DNA of 64,000 nt from Desmodesmus armatus (GCA_007449985.2 VIIQ02000122.1:124001-188000); one strand, 5' to 3'. Counted from the stretch's first letter, positions 47,801 to 59,050 are shown. The notes: generated by a model from the sequence alone, not told the origin. Translations and numbers: made by a program.

Positions 47801-50800
47801 CTGGCCAACCGCGCTGCTGTGCTGGCCCGTACTGGCACCAGCAACAATGTTGAAGATCTAAAGCACTTCATTCTTGAATGTCCCGTGTATGATGATCTGC
47901 GCACCGCCTGCCCAGCCTTTGCTGACCCGGCTTCAGTCCAGTTGGGTGACCAAGATTGTGTTGCTACTGTGTTTCAACATGCCGAACAGTCGGCCCTGGC
48001 ACACACTTTGTACAAAATGAAAGTGCGCAGAGCACGCTTGCTTGGCCTTACTATGGGTATTTGACTGACTTTGTTCTGTTTCTTGTGTCCACACTGGTAT
48101 AGTTGCCTGCCCTCATCTCTGCACACAATAGGTTCCTAGCATGGCTGGCACTTGCTGCAATTCTGGTGGTTCTGCCTTCTTTGGTCAACCCGGTGTAGGT
48201 GGTGCAAACCACCGCAGGGGAGACAACTTATGAGGTTCACCTGGCTCGATCCTGGTGGGCAATGCCATTGTTGTTTGGCGAAAATGTCCATGTAACATAC
48301 TCCCCCATTTGTACCGACCCCCCTGTGCTGCATTGCGTCTCCAGCTGCTGCGTGGCTCCTTCCCCGCCAGCGCGACCAAGTCGTACCCTGATGTGTACTA
48401 TGTGTACTGTAGACGTACTGCATCTGTACTGACCACATATATTCGCCCTGTACATGTACTGCATACTGTCTCCAGCTGCTGCGCGGCTCCTTCCCCGCCA
48501 GTGCAATCAAGTCGTACCCTGATGTGTTCTACGTGGAGTACTTTGCTGCCACGGAGGACGTACCAGGGGGAGACCTGTTCTTCTTTGACTACGGAGTGGT
48601 GGCTTGCTGGTATGCTGCAGTGAGCTCAATATGACGTTCACTTGCCTCTCATGACCTCTAAAACATTATGTGTAACGTGGGATGTGTCACTCACAGCTAC
48701 CTGCTGGTACTTTGCAAATGCGTCACTGTCCATACATACATACATCACCATGCATGCGGTCATGTTGCATCTAGGTGTAGCTATGAATTTCGGATCTCAT
48801 GCTGACCTTTGTTTGATATCATGAGAAACAGCTAGCTTTTCACACCAGAAAAAAGCCACGCCGGAGTGATTGACACCTTGCTGCCGCTGAGGCTATGCCA
48901 TTTTGTTTGACGGGCAACTACCAGACTTACGCCACTGTCTGCACCGTGGCAGCCCTGCCAACTAGTCCTCCGACAAGCTGACCACAATGTTGTCAGGGCG
49001 GGGAGGGGGGGGTGGAAGGGGATTGAGGGATGGGGGGAGATGGGGGGAAAAGGGGGGAGGGGGAAAAGCCGGCAGAGGACTAGTTGGCAGGGCTGTCTAT
49101 GGTGCAAACAGTAGCGTAAGTGTACCATGTCTGGTTGTGGTTGTTTGAACAACAATGTTTGAAGGTGGCCAGCACTATGCAGTAGACCTTTTTGTGGCGT
49201 GCTGTGGTGCATCGGTCTGCCATGTGCCGTGATGTCCATGCCGTGCTGCTGCTGCTGCTGCTGCTGCTGTAGGGGTCTGGACAGTGCCCAGGAGCGTGCG
49301 GTGGTGCGGGACCTGGCTGTCAGTGCAGCCACACAGTCTATAGAGCAAGATGAGGAGGAGGTGGATCAGGTGTGTGTGTGGGGGGGGGGGGGGGGGGGAG
49401 GGGGGGGCAGGGAGGGATACCACGGGGAGAGGATGCAATCTGGGCAAAGGGAGAACAGGGGGGACAGCTTCAGCACGTGCTAGCTGTAATTGGGCGGTCC
49501 TGGCTGTCAGTGCAGCCAGCAGTCTGTGGAGCAAGATGAGGAGGAGGTGGACCAGGTGTGTCTGTGTGTTGGGGGGGGGGCAGGGGGCGAGGAAGAGGGG
49601 GTTGAGGGGGAGGGGGGTTAGGAGGGAGGGGTGGAGAGGGGGAGGAAGGAAGGAGGGGGAAAGGAGAGAGGCGGGGAGGGGAAGGGGGGAAGGAGGGAGG
49701 GGGGGGCAAAGGATGGAAAAGTGGAAGGAGGGGAAGAAGGGTGTGTGTGGGGGGGGGGGGGGAGGGAGGGAGGAAGGAGGGAGGGAGGGAGGAAAAGGAA
49801 CGGGTACGAAAGGGGGTGGGGAGGTGCACCAGGTGGGGCAAGGGGGCAAAGGGGAAAAGGGCAGGGCGGGGCGGGGGGGGGGGTGAGGGATGGGGGGAGA
49901 TGAGGGAGAAGTGTGTGTGTGTGTGTGGGGGGGGGGGGGGTGAGGGATGGGGGGAGATGGGGGAGAAAGGGGTGGAGGGGAAAACGCTGGCAAAGCTGGC
50001 GCACATGGTGGCTGCACTGTGGTGGCCCTGGCGCTTGCTGATAACCCCCTCCCAGGCAGCCAGGCAAACTCCCGTCCCCCCATCTTCACCCACATGGTTA
50101 CCCACCCTGCCAACTGCAGTCCTACTTCCCTGCATGCAAGATATGTGTGTAGTTGCGTGACGGGAGTGCTGACTCAGTTCGGCATGCTTTCACCCAGGAC
50201 TGCCCCCCAGTGAGGTGCGGCGGGGGGAGGGGGGGGGGGGGGGGTCAATGTTTGAGGGCTTGACAGGCATGTGCTGCACCACATTTGACATAGGGTTTAA
50301 CTCGCAATGGCTGCCCCCTGGCTTCCCGTGTCTGCAGTTTGAGTTCAACTACTCGCTGCGCGAGAAGCCGCACATTCAGAACGACACTGTCACCCTGCAC
50401 AGGAAGGCAGCCAAGGACCACCAGGTGAGTTATTATCAAAACCTTACTAAAATTCAACATTCTTAAAAAGTGTTATTGAAATGTAACAATATATTACAAA
50501 TTGAATCTGCAGGCAGGGGTGCGAGGGGGTTGCATGTACGGCTTTTGCTGTGACTCTACACATCAATCTAGAGGGCCGGAGAGTCACCCCCCCCCCCCCC
50601 CCCCCCCCCGCCCGCCAGGCAGGCAGTGGGGCCTGGGAGTTGGGATGTTACAGTGTGGTCTAGTTGACATCACCCTGCACAGCAAGGCAGCCCAGGACCA
50701 TCAGGTAGGCTTCACCCTTGCAGGCAGGGTCACTAGGGGAGTGTGAAGAGGGCTTTGACTCTGTCTGTGCGGTCGGCAGTTGAAAAGAGGGGGTGACAGT

Positions 50801-51491
50801 TTACCCTGCCGCGCAGGGGAGGCAGGCAGGCAGGCAGGCAGCGACTCTTTCGCCTCGTTCCTTCCTTCATAATGGCGTCAGCTCTGGCCACATTTTCTTC
50901 CCCACTGAGTTTTCTGCTCACCAAATTAGTCACCCACTCACTCACCCACTCACTCACTCCTCACTCACAGATCAAGCTGGCCATCAGCTACGCCCTGGCC
51001 CAGTCCACCAAGCTGTCACTGCATGAGCGGCGTGTGACAGACATGGTGCTGGAGACAAAGCACCTGCCAGAGAGCCTGGCCAGGTCTGGCAAGGTGTCAC
51101 TCAGCCCTGAGACCATTGCGAAACTCATCGGCAAGGTGTTCATACAAAAGGTGGGTGGGTGGTGGTGGGGAGGGGGGGCAGGGGGGGGGGGGGGAGAGGG
51201 AAGGAAGGGGGGGGGGGCATCCAGGCTGGTAGGTGGACGTGTGGGTTGGTAAAAGCTGGCATCAATCGCACTCACTAACTAACTTGGCGTTGATGTTACC
51301 GCCCATGTGTGTCACTGCTGCTCCCTGCAGTCCGCTGTCAACCTGCTGAGCAGTGTGTTGGACACACCCGAGTTCTTCTGGCGGGCCCCTGACTCCTACC
51401 AGACCCTCTACGAGGCTATCTGCCAGGTGGGGGGGGGGGGGTCGTGTGTGGGGGGGGTGGGGGGGGGGGATTACGAAGCCATCTGCCAGGT

Positions 51492-51522
<31 letters not shown>

Positions 51523-53012
51523 GGGGGGTGTGTGTGTGTGTGTGTGTGGGGGGGGGGGGGCAGGGTGGTGGAGGCTGAGAGAGTGTGTGTGTGGTGGTGG
51601 GGGGGGGGGGGGGCACTGGGTCAAACAGGTGATGATGTCTGCATTCTGGCGGGCCCCTGACTCCTACCAGACCCTCTACGAGGCTATCTGCCAGGTGGGG
51701 GGGGGGGTCGTGTGTGTGTGTGTGGGGGGGACACAAAGCCATCTGTCAGGTGGTGGTGGTGGGGGGGGGGATGGGGGGGGGGGGGGGGCAGGGTGGTGGA
51801 GGCTGAGAGAGTGTGTGTGTGTGTGGTGGGGGGGGGGGCACTGGGTCAAACAGGTGATGATGTCTGCATTCTGGCGGGCCCCTGACTCCTACCAGACCCT
51901 CTACGAGGCAATCTGCCAGGTCAGTTAGAGGACGGTTTGTGTAACAGATGGAGTTGAGGGTGCGGGGCAGGGTGGTGAGGGCTGTGAGGGTGTGTGGGGC
52001 GGGGGAGACTGGGTCAAACAGGTGATGGTGTCTGCATTCTGAGGGGTGTGCTGTGCAGTGACATGAGCTGCTGACATGAGCTTTGCTCAAGTTGAGTGCA
52101 TGCACCCTGCGAGGCTTGTTTGAACTATGGCGAAGACACGACCCACACAGTCACAGTTAGTTGCAGTAGGTGCCAATATGAGATGCTGCTGCCGTTTGTG
52201 CCTGTCTGCTGTGTTGCAGTATTTGGAGCTGGAACAACGAGTGGAGGTGCTCAATGCGCGCTTTGCGGTGAGCGGCAGTCTGCTTTGGGGGTTTGGGTTT
52301 TGGTATGGTGTGGCAACATCTTGGTCACTGCACATGCTTCCACTGCTGCTGTGCTGATGTGTGTGTGCTGGCACACAGAGCTCTTCTGTAGGAGACTAGT
52401 ACAGTACTGTAGTACTTAGCCCATACAGCAGTTGTGAGCAGGGGGTGCACAAGTCCTAGTGACGGCGCTCAAAGCTACAACGGCAGGTTTAGCTGGAGAG
52501 GAGTATTTGTTGGGCCTGTGTGTGCCTGCATCACTGTGCTGCTGCTGCTGCTGAAGATGATGCTGTGTTGGTTGCATGTATGTGTGCAGGTGCTTCAGGA
52601 GATGCTGGACATGCTGAGGGACCACGAGAGCCACCACCACAGGTACGCAGCGACACATTGCCTGGCTTTAGTGGCTGTGCCAGTGCTGACTGTGCACCCA
52701 CTATCAAGGTGTGGATGCTGGTGCCTGCGACCCTGCAGTACCTGTCAGTGTGTGTGTGTGTGTGTGTGAAGTGACCAGATGTAGCGTGCTTGGCCTGCTA
52801 GTTTATTGCTGCTGTCAGCTGTTCTTTGCTGGATTGCACAGTCTGTGGTGAGAGAAGAATCTGAAGGAGTTGCTGCACCGCTGCTTGCTGTTGTTCTATG
52901 TTCCATCTGCAGTACGCGACTGGAGTGGATCATCATCTACCTCATCGTTATTGAGGTCATCGTCGGGTTTTTGGAGATTCTTGGATTGTTTGGCATTGTG
53001 GGAGAGCACTGA
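44827..53012 (+). CDS. RMD1/DUF155 family membrane protein
   Basis: Twelve exons join in phase: 44827-45080, 45181-45296, 46022-46069, 46374-46462, 48476-48609, 49273-49369, 50338-50424, 50971-51150, 51331-51426, 52220-52267, 52590-52642 and 52913-53012, 433 residues. Family blocks are clear: RITLYCVADSFDRKKL, KSYPDVFYVEYFAATED, LFFFDYGVVACWGLDSAQER, IKLAISYALAQSTKLSLHER, LDTPEFFWRAPDSYQTLYEA, YLELEQRVEVLNARF. A single C-terminal membrane span follows a conserved RLEW motif (RLEWIIIYLIVIEVIVGF). Known members (yeast Rmd1, animal RMND1, plant RRG) are mostly mitochondrial inner-membrane proteins linked to organelle translation. The Arg/Ser/Gln-rich N terminus fits a transit peptide. The first two exons are the least certain. 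The gene is stretched by G-rich introns, partial exon copies and a LINE. Confidence 0.88.
45744..45827. repeat. Long foldback in RMD1 intron 2
   Basis: Arms 45744-45772 and 45799-45827 are 29 nt each and complementary except for one position (for example gctacccatccgcc / ggcggatgggtagc), with a 26-nt loop. They lie in the intron between exons 45181-45296 and 46022-46069. Confidence 0.85.
46986..48310 (+). mobile_element. LINE copy 2, 3' fragment in RMD1 intron
   Basis: Starts abruptly inside the RT C-terminal half (RCRRACLTQFDIKCRMF) and runs to the same 3' end as copy 1. The protein ends at TGA 48062-48064 and differs from copy 1 at only one position that I could find (V instead of L in SFNxAQNLAQL). 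The insertion is in the sense direction of the host gene, inside the intron between exons 46374-46462 and 48476-48609. The 5' junction is at about 46984-46986. A short near-match (gtactgacc before, gtaccgacc after) may be the target-site duplication. Confidence 0.9.
48337..48402 (+). repeat. Diverged copy of the RMD1 exon 5 start
   Basis: Contains gtctccag followed by ctgctgcgtggctccttccc, matching the acceptor and first ~60 nt of the true exon at 48469-48533, with several substitutions. The frame is not continued, so it is an acceptor decoy or relic. Confidence 0.8.
49377..49975 (+). repeat. G-rich/purine-rich intron tract in RMD1
   Basis: Almost continuous G runs and GGGA/GGGAGG repeats on the sense strand, inside the intron 49370-50337. 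Similar G tracts lie at 46503-46597, 50221-50244, 51160-51220 and 51428-51840, all in introns of this gene. They would favour G-quadruplexes or R-loops. Confidence 0.85.
49498..49566 (+). repeat. Copy of the RMD1 exon 6 end and donor
   Basis: Matches the last ~60 nt of exon 49273-49369 plus its gtgtgt donor (ctggctgtcagtgcagcc, gcaagatgaggaggaggtgg), shifted about 190 bp downstream into the intron and slightly diverged. Confidence 0.85.
50665..50710 (+). repeat. Copy of the RMD1 exon 7 end and donor
   Basis: Matches the last ~38 nt of exon 50338-50424 and its donor (caccctgcacagcaaggcag, caccaggt-like end), diverged, about 280 bp downstream inside the next intron. Confidence 0.8.
51642..51919 (+). 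repeat. Two more copies of the RMD1 exon 9 end and donor
   Basis: The last ~55 nt of exon 51331-51426 (cttctggcgggcccctgact ... atctgccag) recur at 51642-51694 and 51867-51919, each followed by gt, with a period of 225 bp. Both are preceded by the same intron sequence (cactgggtcaaacaggtgat); a fourth copy of that sequence near 52010 lacks the exon part. Shorter stubs of the exon end appear near 51470-51490 and 51731-51751. Confidence 0.9.
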
Positions 53013-53285
53013 TGCTTGCTGCTGCTGCTGTATAGGCCCGACTGCTGTGTATATGGGGCCTGGCCAGCCTGGCTGCAGCAGCTGCTGTTGGTGCTGCTCG
53101 ACACCTTTCAAAGGCGCTGCACCCTAGCCTGGTGTAGAAGCAAGATCAGGTTACCGTTTTCTTGCTTGTGCGACCCATGCTACTGTATATCTTGGCTGTG
53201 CGTTCTGCTGCAGTTTCTGCCCGTCGGCCACGTGGCCCTTGCTTGTGTCTTTTGGTTGTCTGGTCTCATCGCAAGATGCGTGTGA

Positions 53286-53290
53286 TGTAA
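53286..53290 (+). terminator. Likely poly(A) signal TGTAA of RMD1
   Basis: TGTAA 274 bp after the RMD1 stop and 346 bp before the NAB1 start. Confidence 0.4.
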
Positions 53291-53635
53291 CGGTCTTTGA
53301 CGCGCATGATGCTGTGCAAGGTGTGTTCCGTGCGCGGTTGCCTGCTCCAATGCAAGGGCTCACGTATAACGCTTGAATAACAGGCTGTACTGCAACAAAG
53401 GGCTGATCAACATCTGACCCGATCGCATAATTCATCCTTCATTCGAGAATGAGTGTGCGGTGCCTGATCCATCGCAACTGTGTTCCCCATCGCGCGGTCT
53501 AAGGGTTTTGGGACCTTGATCTTCTCCGGTTCCGGTGTAGAGCTGTGCAAGCAGGTGTTTCCAGTGCCGGCCTCAGATCAGCTATCACGGCTGCAGCTCG
53601 CTGCTGGTGCCCCCTGGCTCTCTCGGGGCTCTCAG
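53291..53635 (+). promoter_or_regulatory. NAB1 upstream region
   Basis: Gap between the RMD1 poly(A) signal and the NAB1 start. It must hold the NAB1 promoter and 5' UTR. The NAB1 frame is open upstream of the chosen start to an earlier ATG-like start near 53480, but that leader has no similarity to the family. No clear TATA box. Confidence 0.35.
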
Positions 53636-56600
53636 ATGGCTGATGAAGCCCAAGCTGGGGCTTCAGCTGCCCCAGCTGAGGCTCCCAAGCGGCAAAAGGG
53701 AGTAACCAAATGGTTCAACGCCACCAAGGGCTATGGCTTCGTTACACCCTCTGTCGAAGGCGATGAGCAGCCAGAAGAGATTTTCGTGCACCAGGTATGC
53801 TCGGAATAGCATCAATATATATAATTAGACAAATGGGGTCGCTTACGGGCGAGAATCTGTTGTTGATCCTGCAGAGCAGCATTCAGGCAGAGGGGTTTCG
53901 AAGCCTGCGAGAGGGTGAGGAGGTAGAATACGAGGTGGAGGAGGGCCCAGATGGCCGCACCAAGGCCATCAACGTAACGGGTCCAGGAGGAGCAGCACCC
54001 CAGGTGCGTGCAGGACCAGCCTGTGCACTTCAGCAGCAAGGCAGTCCAGCGTTTGACCTTGGACAGGCTGTAGCAAGATGCAGCATGTTTCAGCCATCCA
54101 GCTGCCAGAAAGGCTTCCTGCACGGCTCATGAACACAGTGCACCCGCAGATCTGCAGCAGAGATGCACTCACTACAACCCGTGCAGTGCCGTGCTGTGCA
54201 CATTTTCCCACAAGGAGATGCATCTCAGCTCTGTTGTACCCCTACCCTACCCTGCTGTGCTGTGCTGCTGTGCTGACTGCATTTCCTGCATTTCCTGCAG
54301 GGCGCCCCCCGCCGCAGCTCGTACCGCAGCAGCAGTGCAACAGGCCCAGGCTCAGCAGCAGGTGCTGTCGGCAGCTACAGAGGCAACGGCCGCGGCCGCG
54401 GCACTGCCATGGCCATGTCCTATGGCTATGGCTATGGCGCAGGCTACGACTACTATGGGGGCTACGGGGCCTATGCAGCATACGGCTACCCGCCCCGTGG
54501 CATGTATCCCATGGCAGCGCGTGGCATGCGCGGCGGCGGCAGGTTCCCAGCGCGCGGCGGACCCGGAGGCAGGTTTGGCTTCAGGGGTGGTCGCGCCATG
54601 GGAGGCTACATGCAGCCGGGCCAGGCAGGAGAAAGCAGCGGCCTGCAGGTGCGGCGGTGCTGGGTTCAGGGAGGGTTTAGGAGGGTTGGGGATCTTGGGA
54701 GCGACGGACCAGGATCTAGGGGACTGAGTAGGGGTGCTGAAGCAGAGTCTGGCACAGGGTACAGCAGCAGTAGGATGATAGAGGGGTGAGGGAGGTGTAG
54801 ATCTTGGGGTTGAGTCATAGGTGTCTGTGCTGGGGAGCAGCAGCAGCAGCTGGCGGCAGACCGACAGACCAGCAGCAGGACAGCAGCAGCAGTTGGCAGC
54901 CGTCCAGGAGCGGCCAGAGCTGTTTTATGCGGTTCAGCTGGTCTCTCAGCATCTTCAGCAATTGTTCTACTAGCGCCCTCACTGCCTGCAGCAGCGTGGC
55001 GATAGTGTCAGCAGCTGGTTGTGCCACACGTCTCTGCAATCACGGCAGCAGCTCGATTGCACACACCTTGTGTTATGTTGGCAACAGGCAGCACAGCAGC
55101 AGGTGCTTGCAGCTGACCAGCTATGTGAGGAAGGTTTGTATAAGCGTTGTGGTGGTGATGGGGATTGCCTCAAAGCAATAGTGGCAGCAGCTGTGCTGAG
55201 GTTTGCGTCGACCTCGCCTGGCCAGGCAGCCACCAGGCTGCTGCAGGCTACTGGCTGGCTGGCCAGGGGTCGCCCACACAAGCCCAAGCAGCAGCTATAG
55301 CAGCAGCATAGGCTTCTAAGGACCAGCAGCAGCTGCTGCAGCAGCGGCGAACCAGCAGCAGAGTCTGCAGTAGAGCTGTGCAGTGGGCTGCTGAGCTGCT
55401 GCGTGTGCCCAGCAGTATCGTGCAAGCGTCACATGGCAGCAGCACAGCAGCAGTGTGGTCCATGGGTCTGCTTGTAGCCTGCGCAGGGCATCAAACACTA
55501 ATACATGATAAATTATATTTTTGTGTATAGGGGCAGATGCTGTTTGGGGGGAGAGCAGGGGAGGAATGGATTGTTGTGGGACTAGGCTTGCAGCAGCAGA
55601 GGCAGGGTTGGCTGCCAACGGCTTGCATCAATGGTTAGTGTGGCAGGTTGTATGAGATGGGCGCAGTTCAAAAGGATTTGAAGGGTATTGTGGCACAATA
55701 TGTGGCAGCAACCGAGCAATTGGTTGCAAGCCAGGTGCTGTCCAGCCATGGGATGCTGCGGCAGCAGCATTGCACAGCCAGCAGCTGGGGTGCAAGGCAG
55801 TGCAGTGGGCCCAGTGTTGTCGGTTGCTGCCCTTTGCTCTCTCTTGCTTCGCTTCCACGCGTATGCCTCACCACTCCCCACATTTAGCTGTCAAGCAGAT
55901 TAACAGGCGCTGCAGCAGAGCTGGCCCTACCAGCAGCTGCTTGAAGTGTATCTCTCACTGCTGTTGCTGCCCACTCTTGCCCCCTCCCTGCCGCTGACCA
56001 TATACTGGGGCCTTCACTCCCCTCATCCTTGCAGTCAAAGCCAAAGCCTAAGCCAAACCCTAAGCCAAACCCTATGCCCCTGACCCTGCTGCTGTATTGT
56101 CGTCCTGCTGCCGCTGCTGCTCAGGTTGTTGTGCACAACCTGCCCTGGACCACCACCTGGCAGCAGCTGAAGGACCTGTTCAAGGAGTGGAAGGTGGAGC
56201 GGGCGGACGTGGTGTATGACACATGGGGCAAGAGCAGGTGCGTTGCCTTGGGGTGTCTTTACAGGGTTGTGTGTGTCAGCACACGCTGGCAAGCAGCCGG
56301 CAGGCAACAGTGCCTTCTGACCTAGTGTAGCAGTGAACTAGCAGCAGCTGATAGGGAAGGGAAGGGAGGGCGGGGGCACGTGCAGCAGCTGGAAACAGCA
56401 AACCACAAGCAGGACGAGTGTAAAAGCGACCGCAGCTGGAGGGCTCCTGCGTTCAATCAGTGGCAAGCAAGGATCCATCAGATTGTCTGCTCCCCCAGCA
56501 GCAGCTGATGGCGGCAGCAGCAGCTCCTGGAACTGAATGGAGGGAATGAAGCAGCAGGAAGGCATTTGAGGGGGTTTGACATAGGCCAACAGCTTTTTGT

Positions 56601-57153
56601 TCAGTTGTTGGCCTGTGTCAAACCCCCTCAAAAGAATAAGGATGACCAGGGATAACCCCAGTTACCTGTCAAATCTTCGCTTGTTTGTGCTGGGTTGTGT
56701 CACTGTGCTGGTGCGAGGCTGCCCCTGCGCATCCGTCCTTCCATTCATTTTCACCCTCCCCTCTCACTACGCAGGGCTCTCTTACCTATAGGAGCAAGCA
56801 TTGCTGTGCTGTACTGCTACGCTCCCAGGTCCTGCACTGCTTAACGCCCCCGTTGCTGCCGTCACCACATGCCCTCGCCATGCATCTCCTCGTACTTCAA
56901 CCCTGCAGGGTCTTTGTCATTGAGTGACTTGGCATTTCAGACCATTGTGCAGTACCCACAATAAAGTATGTGTGCTGACGCCCATCTTCCTGTCCTGCGC
57001 ACTGCATCTGTTCATGTCACCCTCCCACCCTGCAGGGGCTTTGGCACTGTTCGCTTCAGCAGCAAGGATGATGCTGACACCGCGTGCAACAAGCTCAACA
57101 ACACAGAGTACGAGGGACGCACCATCACCGTGCGCCTGGACCGGTTTGCATAG
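53636..57153 (+). CDS. NAB1: NAB1: cold-shock domain + RRM mRNA-binding translation repressor
   Basis: Five exons, 53636-53794, 53875-54003, 54301-54648, 56125-56237 and 57036-57153 (TAG), give 288 residues. Residues 20-90 are a cold-shock domain ([41 protein letters not shown]). A Gly/Arg/Tyr-rich linker with RG/RGG motifs follows ([30 protein letters not shown]). Residues 213-288 are an RRM (RNP2 VVVHNL, RNP1 RGFGTVRF). The order and conserved blocks match Chlamydomonas NAB1, a cytosolic protein that binds and represses mRNAs of light-harvesting antenna proteins; RG-motif methylation and cysteine oxidation regulate it there. I found only one Cys here (Cys267); a Thr occupies the place of the other regulatory Cys. 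The ATG at 53636 was chosen because it begins a short NAB1-like N terminus. Confidence 0.88.
56566..56631. repeat. Near-perfect hairpin in NAB1 intron 4
   Basis: Arms 56566-56591 and 56606-56631 are 26 nt each, complementary except for one G-T type position (ttgagggggtttgac / gtcaaaccccctcaa), with a 14-nt loop. It is within the intron 56238-57035. Confidence 0.9.
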
Positions 57154-59050
57154 GCTAGCAAGCAGCAAAGGCAGCGCCTGGCCCCCTGCCATGCTGCCCT
57201 GGAGTCTTCGCAGCCGCTGGCCAGCACGGACAGTGCTGTTGGAACCTGCAGGACAGTTGCATGGGCTTGCGGCCGTGGCAGTGTGCTGGGGCCGTGCAGA
57301 GCTACTGCTGCAGGAGTGGCAGCAGCTGTGTCTGTGGTCGTGTCAGCAGCTGCAGGCAGCAGCGGTAGTGGCAGTGAGGGTTTGGTCGCTGCGTTTTCTT
57401 TGTGTGAATGAGTGTGGGTAGGGATGGGGAGTTGTGCTGATGCTGGTGCTGTTTTTGCTGGCAGTGCTTAGCTTCGCTGGTGTGTCGTCTCTCTTCAGCG
57501 CGCAGGGTTTGCATGTGGGTGTGCAGTTGCCTGCTAAATCCTTGCGTGGGGTTGTGCAGTTGACGGCAACTGCTAAACCCTTGCCTGGCTGGTGTGGTAC
57601 GTACGTCAGTGGGCAGTTGAACAGCAATGCCAGCAGCAGCTGGTTGGGTCAGTGGGGTGGGTGTGCCCTCCTTGAGTTGATGCAAGCAACTGCAGCAGCT
57701 GCATGCAGGGGGTGGGTGGGGGAGGTGGGTGGGGGGAGCTGAGCGCTGATGTCAGCAGCTGTACTTTGTTGTTGGCAGCTGAAAGTGGCAGCATAACTGC
57801 CTGACAGCGCCGGCTGCACAGCGCTGCTGCTTTCTCTGTTCTTTTGAACTGAGATGCTTCTGCTAGTTGCTTCCTGGCGGCGGGCTGCAGATCTGGCTGC
57901 CATGTGTAGGCCTTCCGCGCCCGCTGACGGCTTGTTTGGTGCTATCAGGAGAGTGCTTTGAGTCTTGAGAGTGTGTCGATTCAGGGCTGTAGCGGTTGTG
58001 CGTCTGCGCGTGTGTTCCGTTCGGGTAGCGTGTGTGTTTGGGTCGGCAGGTGGTGTGGGTGGGTCAGGGTCATGATACTTAGGTGCAGGAGTAAGAGTTT
58101 TGTCGTGTGCACGCAAGACTTGCTGAAAGCCTGTGTTTGCGCTGCATGGGGCATGCAGGGGCCGTGTGGCACAGCAGCAGAAGAGTGAGCTGCTGCAGCT
58201 TGAAGAGTGAGTAGAGCGTGCTGCTTGTGTTCCTGCCAGCACGCATGCGCTGGGCCACATCCTTTTACGAGGGACTCCTCTCCTCCTAGGAGAGGACCTG
58301 ACAACAGTTGGATTGTGTTGGGTGTGTTGCACAGACCCTCCCTACACCCTCAGGCCTGTGCCTGGGTGCTGCTGATGGCAAAGCAGGACAGTGGGTAGGG
58401 GTGTGTTAGTCAACATTAGTCAACATGGGGGCAGGTGGTAACTGCTGTTGACACCTTTGTTTGGGGCCACAGCTCCGTGAGAGCTATGACACGGGAACTG
58501 ATGCTGCTGATGCCGCTGTTGTTGCTGATGTCTATGCTTGACGAAAGGTGGTAACACACATACATCAGCAGCTGTATATTTGTCGTCGTGTGCTGAGCCC
58601 AGAGCTTCGAAGGCATTTACATGTTGTCTGAAGCACTTTCATGGCAGCCAAACAGGCAGAGCAGTTTCATGGCAGCCAAGCAGGCAGATGGGGTATTGCT
58701 GCTGGTCTGCAGCTGAGACTAGGAAGTGACAGACCGCTAAGCGCCAGTTGAACAGCAGCATGAGCAAAATGTATGCAACGGGGCGCTCCTGGCTCCCACA
58801 GTGCAGTCACCCGGTGGGGCTGCTTGCTTGATAGGAAAGCCCGTGGCTGTTGACTAACACCTTCAGGACTCATTCATTTGCCCACCAAAATTGTACGTCA
58901 CACTTCTGATTGTCAGTAAGCCTGTTGGAGTCTGGGCGACGTTTACCAGGGAAGTGTCCTAGTCACATTCATCTGTCAGAAGACGTGCAGGCTCAGGCTA
59001 TGCATACATGTACAACTCTGAACCTTGCACACGTGACGACACCATGAACG
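57154..59050. other. Intergenic region between convergent NAB1 and CPBP genes
   Basis: No recognised gene. It likely includes the NAB1 3' UTR. Small direct repeats are visible, for example tttcatggcagccaa twice near 58638-58680, and a two-fold repeat around 57528-57585 (ctgctaaatccttg / ctgctaaacccttg). No TGTAA was found close to the NAB1 stop. Confidence 0.45.

Larger units (their letters stand above)
46961..48435. repeat. Perfect 23-nt direct repeat around LINE copy 2
   Basis: Positions 46961-46983 and 48413-48435 are identical (acgtactgcatctg ...). The first copy abuts the LINE 5' junction. The second lies about 100 bp past the LINE 3' end, after a diverged copy of the intron tail and exon start. 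It can be read as a target-site duplication or as part of a tandem unit of about 132 bp that already existed. Confidence 0.75.

Noticed and set aside
48337..48402. Alternative first part of RMD1 exon 5
   Set aside because: It does not continue in frame to family sequence, while the copy at 48476 does.
46133..50135. Pro-rich minus-strand frames over the G tracts
   Set aside because: Simple-sequence artefacts of G/C runs.
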